Position numbers and translations under genes: made by a program. This document shows, piece after piece, positions 1 to 5,843 of a stretch of DNA of 6,922 nt (positions are counted from its first letter, which is position 1; each line of letters starts with the position of its first letter). The stretch is taken from contig USJN01000079.1 of NCBI GenBank assembly GCA_900554945.1, forward strand, positions 1 through 6,922, written 5' to 3'. Origin of the DNA: an uncultured Coriobacteriaceae bacterium (lineage in GTDB: Bacteria > Actinomycetota > Coriobacteriia > Coriobacteriales > Eggerthellaceae). Below the pieces are notes generated by a model. The model saw nothing but the letters and a program-made list of their open reading frames with translations. It was not told where the DNA came from and did not search any database.

Positions 1-1
1 G

Positions 2-814
2 GGGTGCGCAGGCTCCGATACGCAGGGGGCGCCTGTCGGCGGCCAGCTCGAGGGGAATTCCCCCCGCGGTGTCTTCGTCACGTTCGAGGGCGGTGACGGC
101 GTGGGGAAATCAACCCATATCCGCTATGTCGCCAATGAGCTTCGCCTCGCGGGACGCGAGGTCGTGTGCCTGCGCGAACCGGGAGGCACGGGTATCGGCG
201 AGTCGCTTCGGGCGATGGTGCTCGACCCCGACAACGGCGAGATATCGAGCGAGGCCGAGCTCTTGATGTACGAGGCCGCCCGCGCCCAGCTGGTTCGCGA
301 AGTGATCCGCCCTGCCCTTGAGCGGGGGGCGGTGGTGCTTTGCGATCGATTCTCAGATTCGACGATCGCCTATCAAGCCTACGGGCGCGGTCTTCCCCTC
401 GATTTCGTGCGCCGCGCGAACGCGTTCGCCACGGGCGACATCGTTCCCGACCGCACCATCCTCCTCGTGCTCGGCAACACGCGCAAAAGCCTTGCCCGAG
501 CGACGGGGGCTGGCGCGGGGGATCGGATGGAACAGGCGGGAGAAGTATTTCATTCACGTGTGAACAGGGCTTTTCTGAAGCTTGCTAAGCGCGACCCGAA
601 GCGAATCCGCATCGTGCGCTCCAGCTCGTCGCGCAAAGCGACCGTCGCTGCCGTCGCCGCCGAGCTTGCCGATATCCTTCCCGAGCTTTCTGCCCGCGCG
701 GAAGGTGCGATGCCTTCCCAGCCTGCAGCTCCCCACGCGGAGGGCGCGGCCAAGGGCAAACCACAGGCGAAGCGCAAGCGCGGCGGCCGGGGGAGGAGGG
801 GGAATCGTGGCTGA
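2..814 (+). CDS. tmk: Thymidylate (dTMP) kinase, 5' end outside the window
   Basis: Cytosolic enzyme that phosphorylates dTMP to dTDP with ATP for DNA synthesis. Numbered from the first in-window codon (base 2), 270 residues are visible. They show the P-loop FEGGDGVGKST (28-38), the dTMP-binding REPGGT (58-63), the DR-x-x-S-type motif DRFSDST (115-121) and the LID/DRMEQ segment (164-178) followed by the usual FHSRV helix. The reading frame is open to the left edge and has no ATG, GTG, TTG or CTG before the GTG inside the P-loop (base 101). That GTG cannot be the start because it would delete the first half of the ATP site, so the true start lies upstream and the protein has at least about 20 extra N-terminal residues. 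The C-terminus carries an Ala-rich stretch and a Lys/Arg/Gly tail (251-270) beyond the kinase fold. The last 8 nt overlap holB. The family assignment is firm; the N-terminus is unknown. Confidence 0.95.
   Translation, partial: GCAGSDTQGAPVGGQLEGNSPRGVFVTFEGGDGVGKSTHIRYVANELRLAGREVVCLREPGGTGIGESLRAMVLDPDNGEISSEAELLMYEAARAQLVREVIRPALERGAVVLCDRFSDSTIAYQAYGRGLPLDFVRRANAFATGDIVPDRTILLVLGNTRKSLARATGAGAGDRMEQAGEVFHSRVNRAFLKLAKRDPKRIRIVRSSSSRKATVAAVAAELADILPELSARAEGAMPSQPAAPHAEGAAKGKPQAKRKRGGRGRRGNRG
794..799 (+). promoter_or_regulatory. Shine-Dalgarno site that fixes the holB start
   Basis: A perfect AGGAGG lies 7 nt before the GTG at 807 and inside the end of tmk. It decides the start of holB: the frame stays open much further upstream (to an ATG at 582), but only the GTG at 807 has a good ribosome binding site and directly precedes the conserved AFENIFGQ opening. 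The same purine-rich bases encode the Gly/Arg end of the tmk tail. Confidence 0.85.
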
Positions 815-1958
815 CGCGTTTGAGAACATATTCGGCCAGCCGCGGGTGCGCGATTTCTTGCGCGCGAGCGTCCGCGGCGGGCACGTGAGCCAAGCGTATC
901 TGTTCTGCGGCCCTGCCGGCTCGAACAAGACTGCTGCCGCATACGCGCTCGCCCAGGCATACCTCTGCCCAAAGGGGGCGAAGGGCCCGCGCGGAGGTTT
1001 GTGCGGGGCATGCGACGCCTGCTCGCGCATTGCCCGACGCAAGCATCCCGACGTGCGCTACTATGCGCCCGAGGGTGCGGGCGGCTACCTGGTCGAGCAG
1101 ATCCGCGAGATCGTGTCGGACGTTTCCTATGCCCCCATCCAGGCGAAGTCGAAGGTCTATATCCTCGACCGCGTGGACATGCTGGGCACCGCCGCGGCGA
1201 ACGCCTTCCTAAAGACGCTCGAGGAGCCGCCCGCCAACGTGATGATTGTCCTTTTGGGCCGCACGCGGGAAAGCGTGCTCCCGACGATCGTCTCGCGCTG
1301 CCAGGTCGTCCCGTTCCGCCACATCCCTGCAACCGAGGCCGCGGGCATTATCCGTCAGAACACGGGCGCCTCGATCGAGACCGCGCGCATCGCCATCGAG
1401 GCATGTTCGGGTTCGATCACGCGCGCGTGCGAGTTTTTGAGGTCCAACGACAGCCTCGCCTTCCGGAGGGGCGTGGTCGACGCGATGTCGCGGCTCGCCA
1501 TCGCCGACGATTGGGATATCATAGAGCTCGCTGCCGGTCTCGTGAGAGCAGCGAAGGCGCCGCTCGACGATGTCCGCGCGGCGCTCGAGGCGGAGCTTTC
1601 CGAGAACGCCGACTTCCTGGCTAAGTCGGCGATTCGCCAGATCGAGGCGCGCAACAAGCGCCAGATTACGGCGAAGACCTCGCAGGCGCTCCATCAGGTT
1701 TTCTCGATTGCGAGCTCTTGGCTGCGCGATGTGATGGCGACCTGCGCTGGAACGCCCGAGTTCATCGTGAACGTCGACGTCAAGGCGCAGATCGAGATGG
1801 CCGCTGCGCGCACCGACGAGGCCCGAGCGGCCGCCGCGCTGGCCGCGCTGCGCGAAAGCGATGAGGCTATCTCGTATAATGTTTCCCCAGAAACGTGCAT
1901 CGATGCGATGCTGTTTGAAGTGAGAGAGGTTCTGTATGGTTCGAGTCGCGCCCATTAG
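807..1958 (+). CDS. holB: DNA polymerase III delta-prime subunit (clamp loader)
   Basis: Subunit of the replicative clamp loader, which opens the beta sliding clamp and places it on primed DNA; it works with DnaX and delta (HolA). The protein has 383 residues from the GTG at 807. It shows the N-terminal AFENIFGQ segment (4-11), a P-loop-like GPAGSNKT (35-42), a four-cysteine zinc module (C54, C66, C69, C72), a Walker B-like strand VYILDRVDML (117-126), NAFLKTLEEPP (132-142) and the sensor-1 SRC motif (163-165). A helical C-terminal collar domain follows. The four-cysteine module and SRC are shared by DnaX and delta-prime. The length, the weakened P-loop (Asn40 where Gly is usual) and the position between tmk and ricT favour delta-prime over DnaX. 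The start overlaps tmk by 8 nt and the end overlaps ricT by 23 nt, which suggests translational coupling. Confidence 0.93.
   Translation: MADAFENIFGQPRVRDFLRASVRGGHVSQAYLFCGPAGSNKTAAAYALAQAYLCPKGAKGPRGGLCGACDACSRIARRKHPDVRYYAPEGAGGYLVEQIREIVSDVSYAPIQAKSKVYILDRVDMLGTAAANAFLKTLEEPPANVMIVLLGRTRESVLPTIVSRCQVVPFRHIPATEAAGIIRQNTGASIETARIAIEACSGSITRACEFLRSNDSLAFRRGVVDAMSRLAIADDWDIIELAAGLVRAAKAPLDDVRAALEAELSENADFLAKSAIRQIEARNKRQITAKTSQALHQVFSIASSWLRDVMATCAGTPEFIVNVDVKAQIEMAAARTDEARAAAALAALRESDEAISYNVSPETCIDAMLFEVREVLYGSSRAH
1925..1930 (+). promoter_or_regulatory. Shine-Dalgarno site for ricT inside holB
   Basis: AGAGGT lies 5 nt before the ATG at 1936, within the last codons of holB. It supports starting ricT at this ATG, which gives a 23-nt overlap with holB. 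The MVRVAPIRLAF opening then matches the first beta strand of the family. Confidence 0.7.
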
Positions 1959-3387
1959 GCTCGCATTCAATCCGCGCACGCTGTGGTTCGACCCGCGTGA
2001 TCTGGATATTCATAACGGCGACGACGTGGTAGTGCTCACCGCGCGCGGCGTCGAGTTCGGTCATGCCGCCGGCGACGTCTTCGAGATCGACGAAGACCAG
2101 GTGAAGAAGTTGAAGTCGCCGCTCAAGCCCGTGAAGCGCATCGCCACGCCCGAGGACGTGGAGCGCGCTGGCGAGATGGAGCGGCTCGGCCGCGAGGCGC
2201 TGCCCATCTTCAAGGAGATGGCGGCCGAGGCGAACGGGGACATGCATCCGGTGTCGGTGGAATACCTGCTTGAGGGCGACAAGGCGGTCTTCTACTTCGA
2301 GGCGGAGGAGCGCGTCGACTTCCGCGAACTTGTGCGCAAGCTCGCCTCGCGCTTCCATGTGCGCGTCGACATGCGTCAAATTGGCGTGCGTGATGAGGCG
2401 CGCATGGTCGGCGGCCTCGGTCACTGCGGCCAGGAGCTGTGCTGCGCCCGCTTGGGCGGCGAGTTCTGCCCCGTGTCCATCCGCATGGCCAAGGAACAGG
2501 ACCTCTCGCTCAACCCGCAGAAGATTTCCGGCGTGTGCGGGCGTCTCATGTGCTGTTTGCGCTACGAGTTCGACGCGTACAAGGATTTCAAGAGCCGCGC
2601 CCCCAAGCAGAACGCCACGGTGAAAACGCCTGATGGCCCGGCGAAGGTTGTCGACCTGGATGTGCCGCGCGAGGTCGTCTCGGTGCGCCTTGAGGGCGAG
2701 AAGCCCGTTCGCGTGCCGCTTTCCGCCTTCGATGCGCCCGAGGAGGGAACGCGCCCGAACACGATCGGGCAGGAGGCGTGGGACGAGGCGAACGCTCCCG
2801 AGGAGCCGGAGTTTACCTCCAATGCGCTCTTCTCGACCGACCAGTTCACCGGCAGGGACAAGCTCGCGGAAGCGGGCAGCGTGCGCCGCACAGGTTCCTC
2901 GAAGCGCTCGCGCAAGGGCGCTGCAGACGAGCGCCCGGCCGAAGAGCCGCATCGCGGGCGCCGTCGCCGGTCGACCAAGGTCTCTGCGGAAAGCGATCGC
3001 TCCTCCAAGCAGGATTCTCAGGAGAAGAAACAGGACAAGCAGGCCTCCCGCGGGTCCTCTTCCAAGCGCAAGCCACGCCGGCGCCCCGATCAGAAGGCGG
3101 GCGAGAGCAAGCAGGGCAAGCAGTCCGCGGAGCGCTCGGCCAAACATCAAAAGCCGCAGCGCGCCAAAGAGGAGGGGAAAGGCCAGCAGAAGTCGGGCCC
3201 CCGCCCCGGTCAGAAGTCCTCGGGTCTTCGCGCGAAGCCTCAAAAGCAGGCATCGTCTTCGGGGTCGCGTCAGCAGGGAGAGGGCGGCCAGCGTCCTGCG
3301 CAGGGCGGCGCTCCCTCGCAAAACGAGCATCGTCGCGCGCGCAGGCGCTCGCACAAGGCCGGCAGCAGCTCGCAAAACGAAGGCTAA
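1936..3387 (+). CDS. ricT: RicT/YaaT family protein (PSP1 domain) with long basic C-terminal tail
   Basis: In Bacillus the RicT (YaaT) protein joins RicA and RicF in a complex carrying [4Fe-4S] clusters. That complex acts with RNase Y in mRNA processing and affects development; the function here is inferred from family membership. The 483-residue protein has a PSP1-type core (about 1-270) with FFDP-like FDPRDL (18-23), RGVEFGH (38-43), VDFRELV (127-133), RQIGVRDEARMVGG (147-160) and two cysteine clusters: GHCGQELCC (C164, C169, C170) and VCGRLMCC (C201, C206, C207). An extra Cys178 lies between them. From about residue 316 the chain is a tail of Lys, Arg, Ser, Gln, Gly and Glu, with almost no hydrophobic residues and no aromatics. 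B. subtilis RicT is about 275 residues, so the tail is an addition. No ricA or ricF lies in this window. The position after holB matches the Firmicute gene order. Confidence 0.92.
   Translation: MVRVAPIRLAFNPRTLWFDPRDLDIHNGDDVVVLTARGVEFGHAAGDVFEIDEDQVKKLKSPLKPVKRIATPEDVERAGEMERLGREALPIFKEMAAEANGDMHPVSVEYLLEGDKAVFYFEAEERVDFRELVRKLASRFHVRVDMRQIGVRDEARMVGGLGHCGQELCCARLGGEFCPVSIRMAKEQDLSLNPQKISGVCGRLMCCLRYEFDAYKDFKSRAPKQNATVKTPDGPAKVVDLDVPREVVSVRLEGEKPVRVPLSAFDAPEEGTRPNTIGQEAWDEANAPEEPEFTSNALFSTDQFTGRDKLAEAGSVRRTGSSKRSRKGAADERPAEEPHRGRRRRSTKVSAESDRSSKQDSQEKKQDKQASRGSSSKRKPRRRPDQKAGESKQGKQSAERSAKHQKPQRAKEEGKGQQKSGPRPGQKSSGLRAKPQKQASSSGSRQQGEGGQRPAQGGAPSQNEHRRARRRSHKAGSSSQNEG
2881..3384 (+). repeat. 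Low-complexity K/R/S/Q/G-rich coding segment (RicT tail)
   Basis: This segment encodes RicT residues 316-483. From residue 321 on, the only non-alanine aliphatic residues are Val349 and Leu431, and there is no Cys, Met, Ile, Phe, Trp or Tyr. Near the end an exact 12-nt direct repeat, CTCGCAAAACGA, occurs at 3315-3326 and 3369-3380. The copies are 54 nt (18 codons) apart in the same frame and both encode SQNE; a weaker third relative starts at 3348. The segment stays in frame to a normal stop, so I read it as a real disordered tail and not as a frameshift. Confidence 0.75.
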
Positions 3388-3396
3388 GGAGAGCAA

Positions 3397-4851
3397 ATGC
3401 CCATTGACTACGCGCTTTTGACGGACTTGTACGAGATCACGATGGCTCAGGGCTATCGCGATTCCGGGCATGAGAACACCGAGGCATGCTTCCATATGTA
3501 TTTCCGCGACACCCCGTTCAAAGGGGGCTATGCCATCGCATGCGGCATGGCGCAGCTTGCGGACATGGTGGACACCTACGCCTTCTCGGGCGAGGACATC
3601 GACTATCTCTCGAAGATTCCCGCCCCGGGCGGCGGCGCGTTGTTCGCTGCCGATTTCCTGGAATGGCTGCGCGACTTCAAGCTGACGGTCGATATCGATG
3701 CCGTGCCCGAGGGGCAGGTCGTGTTCCCGAACGAGCCCCTCGTGCGTGTCAAGGGCCCGATTATGCAGTGCCAGCTGCTCGAGGCGGCGCTTCTCAACTG
3801 CGTGAACTTCCAGACGCTCATCGCGACCAAGGCCGCGCGCGTGTGCCTTGCGGCGCAGGGTGCGCCCGTGGCCGAGTTCGGCCTGCGCCGTGCCCAGGGC
3901 GCAGGCGGCGGCCTGTGGGCGTCGCGCGCGAGCATCGTGGGCGGCTGCGCGTCGACTTCGAACGTGCTCGCGGGCAAGATGTTCGACCTCCCCGTGTCGG
4001 GCACGCACGCCCACTCGTGGGTCATGGCGTTCCCCTCCGAGCTCGAGGCGTTCCGCGCCTACGCGGAGGCGTTTCCCAAAAACTGCACGCTGCTCGTGGA
4101 TACTTACAACGTCGAGCAGGGTATCGACAACGCGATCACCGTCGGCCTTGAGATGCGCGAGCGCGGTGAGAAGCTCTCGGGCATCCGCATCGACTCGGGC
4201 GACTTGGCGTGGCTTGCGAAGATGGCGCGCCGCAAGCTCGACGCGGCTGGCTTGACCGACTGCGGCATCGTGCTTTCCAACGACCTCGACGAGTACACGA
4301 TCCAATCGATTCTCGAAGAGGGCGCCCAGGTGAGCGCCTGGGGCGTGGGCACGAAGCTCGCCTGCGCCTACGATCAGCCCACCCTCGGCGGCGTTTACAA
4401 GCTTTCCGCGACGCGCAAGCCGGGCGGCGAGTGGGTCGATCATCTGAAGATCTCCGAGTCGGCTAAAAAACTCACGTTCCCCGGCGTCCTCGACGTGCGC
4501 CGCTACTACCACGAGGACGGCCACATCGCAGGCGACATGGTGTTCGACACCAACGCCGGTGTGCAGGAGTGCGAGACGATCGTCGATCCGCTCGACTCGC
4601 TGCGCCGCAAGCGTCTGGGAGGCAAGCGCTTCGAGACGCTGCTCGCGCCGCTCGCGCGCAACGGCAAGACGGTGCTCGCGCCTAAGTTCCGCGATGCGCT
4701 CGCCGCGAGGGAGCGTGCGAGGGCGGGGCTTGCCACGCTCGACGAGAGCCAAAAGCGCATGCTCAACCCGCATTCGTATCCGGTGGGACTCGAGCACGGA
4801 CTGTTCGAGCACCGAAGCGATCTGGTCGCGAAGTTGCGCGGCTTCGAGTAG
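3397..4851 (+). CDS. pncB: Nicotinate phosphoribosyltransferase
   Basis: Catalyses nicotinate + PRPP + ATP to nicotinate mononucleotide, the first step of the Preiss-Handler route to NAD. It is a cytosolic salvage enzyme that would use host or medium nicotinate. The 484 residues match the long form seen in Gram-positive bacteria; the E. coli enzyme is about 400. Visible motifs are TDLYEITMAQGY (9-20), EFGLRRAQG (160-168), GTHAHSWVM (202-210), LLVDTYNV (232-239), GIRIDSGDL (262-270), SNDLDE (294-299), GVGTKL (316-321) and NPHSYPVGLE (457-466). His206 in the AHS motif is the expected phosphohistidine. The start is fixed by AAGGAG at 3386-3391, 5 nt before the ATG and overlapping the ricT stop codon. 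The gap to ricT is 9 nt, so the two genes are very likely co-transcribed. No damaged motif was seen. Confidence 0.96.
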   Translation: MPIDYALLTDLYEITMAQGYRDSGHENTEACFHMYFRDTPFKGGYAIACGMAQLADMVDTYAFSGEDIDYLSKIPAPGGGALFAADFLEWLRDFKLTVDIDAVPEGQVVFPNEPLVRVKGPIMQCQLLEAALLNCVNFQTLIATKAARVCLAAQGAPVAEFGLRRAQGAGGGLWASRASIVGGCASTSNVLAGKMFDLPVSGTHAHSWVMAFPSELEAFRAYAEAFPKNCTLLVDTYNVEQGIDNAITVGLEMRERGEKLSGIRIDSGDLAWLAKMARRKLDAAGLTDCGIVLSNDLDEYTIQSILEEGAQVSAWGVGTKLACAYDQPTLGGVYKLSATRKPGGEWVDHLKISESAKKLTFPGVLDVRRYYHEDGHIAGDMVFDTNAGVQECETIVDPLDSLRRKRLGGKRFETLLAPLARNGKTVLAPKFRDALAARERARAGLATLDESQKRMLNPHSYPVGLEHGLFEHRSDLVAKLRGFE

Positions 4852-4870
4852 TGGGTGCAATCTGATACGC

Positions 4871-4893
4871 CGGCGCCGCAACGAACGGTGCCG
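4871..4893 (+). other. Hairpin in the pncB-degV gap
   Basis: CGGCGCCG (4871-4878) can pair with CGGTGCCG (4886-4893) over all 8 positions, seven Watson-Crick pairs plus one G-U, around a 7-nt loop. It sits 19 nt after the pncB stop and ends 8 nt before the degV Shine-Dalgarno. No run of U follows, so it is not a typical intrinsic terminator. It could be an mRNA 3'-end protector or processing point, or a weak attenuator between the two halves of the operon. The structure is seen in the sequence; its function is inferred. Confidence 0.5.
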
Positions 4894-4901
4894 CATGAGA
4901 T

Positions 4902-4906
4902 AGGAG
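4902..4906 (+). promoter_or_regulatory. Shine-Dalgarno site that selects the degV start
   Basis: AGGAG lies 5 nt before the ATG at 4912. Another ATG at 4908 is in a different frame and too close to this site. The chosen start leads straight into NLIIDSCCDLP, the usual first strand of DegV proteins. Confidence 0.75.
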
Positions 4907-4911
4907 AATGA

Positions 4912-5835
4912 ATGCCAGCCTGCAACCTGATTATCGATTCCTGTTGCGATCTGCCCTTCGAACTGGTCGATCGCGAAGGCATCGAGCTGATCGAGTTTCC
5001 CTACATCGCCGGTGACGGCGAGCATTCCGATGATATGTACCGCTCGCGTTCCGCGCAGGACTTCTTCGATTCGATGCGCAACGGCGACGAGCCCTCGACG
5101 GCCCAGGTTCCGATCACGATGTACCAAGACGTGTTCACCCGCGCGATCGAATCCGGCGTCCCGACGGTGTGCCTGAGCTTCTCAAGCGGCCTGTCCGGCA
5201 GCTACAACACCGCTATGATCATCCGCGACCAGCTCGTGGCCGAGCATCCCGAAGCCGAGCTGTACGTGGTCGACACGCTGTTGGCATCGATTGCCGAAGG
5301 GTTCTTGGTCTATGAGGCCATTCGCCAGCGTGACCGGGGGCTTACCGCCAAGGAGATGGTGGATTGGGCCGAGGAAGCGCGCTACTACATCGACGCCGAG
5401 TTCATGGTCGATGATCTCGAGGCGCTTCGCCGTGGCGGCCGCATCCCCGCCTCGGTTGCGCTCGCCGGATCGAAGCTCGACGTGAAGCCGCTGCTCAACA
5501 TCGCGCTCGATGGCAAGCTTTCGCTCACCGGCGTCGCGCGCGGACGGAAGAAGGGCATCAAGCAGCTTGCGGAGTACTATGCAAAGCATGTCTCGGACGA
5601 AGGGGCTGCGCGCTTCGCCGTTATCGGCAACGCCGACTGCCCGAAGGATGCCGATCGCCTGAAAGAGGCGCTTTCGAAGATCGACGAGAATATCTTGTTT
5701 CTGGAGAGCAGCATCGGCCCGGTCATCGGGTCGCATGTGGGGCCGGGCATGCTGGCCGTGGTGTTTTGGGGCAAGGACCGCCGCGAGGAGCTTTCCGTGG
5801 CCGACCGCATCGCCCGTAAAGTGAAAGGCAATTAG
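4912..5835 (+). CDS. DegV family fatty-acid-binding protein (FakB type)
   Basis: DegV proteins bind a free fatty acid in a deep pocket. The FakB members present it to the kinase FakA, which makes acyl-phosphate for phospholipid synthesis; no fakA is in this window. The 307-residue length is a little above the usual 280-290. Family marks are IIDSCCDLP (7-15), PSTAQVP (61-67), LSFSSGLSGSYNTA (88-101), the DDLEALRRGGRI segment (167-178) and IGPVIGSHVGPGML (268-281). The head-group contacts known from FakB structures correspond to Ser62/Thr63, Ser95 and His275, all present, so binding competence is expected. It is cytosolic, with no signal peptide or membrane segment. It lies 60 nt after pncB and 8 nt before the next gene. 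Which fatty acid it binds cannot be told from the sequence. Confidence 0.94.
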   Translation: MPACNLIIDSCCDLPFELVDREGIELIEFPYIAGDGEHSDDMYRSRSAQDFFDSMRNGDEPSTAQVPITMYQDVFTRAIESGVPTVCLSFSSGLSGSYNTAMIIRDQLVAEHPEAELYVVDTLLASIAEGFLVYEAIRQRDRGLTAKEMVDWAEEARYYIDAEFMVDDLEALRRGGRIPASVALAGSKLDVKPLLNIALDGKLSLTGVARGRKKGIKQLAEYYAKHVSDEGAARFAVIGNADCPKDADRLKEALSKIDENILFLESSIGPVIGSHVGPGMLAVVFWGKDRREELSVADRIARKVKGN

Positions 5836-5843
5836 GGGGTCCC

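Noticed and set aside
52..63. GGGGAATTCCCC palindrome as an operator or cloning scar
   Set aside because: It is in frame within the tmk N-terminal extension; a 12-bp palindrome without other signals is not enough to claim a site or an artefact.
101..103. GTG at 101 as the start of tmk
   Set aside because: It lies inside the P-loop (GGDGVGKST) and would remove the first strand and half of the ATP-binding loop.
582..806. Upstream extension of holB to the ATG at 582
   Set aside because: The added residues are low-complexity Arg/Ser/Pro sequence from the wrong frame of tmk. A perfect ribosome binding site and the conserved N-terminus point to the GTG at 807.
4834..4868. A promoter for degV (TTGCGC and TGATAC) near the end of pncB
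   Set aside because: The two elements do not have acceptable spacing to each other and the -10 is poor; the gene is easily explained by read-through from pncB.
1867..5127. A 1086-codon open frame on the - strand across ricT, pncB and part of degV
   Set aside because: It is in exact codon register with the sense genes, so it is open only because those genes avoid TTA, CTA and TCA. Its translation is rich in Arg, Leu, His and Ala and shows no recognisable domain, while the sense genes are clearly conserved.
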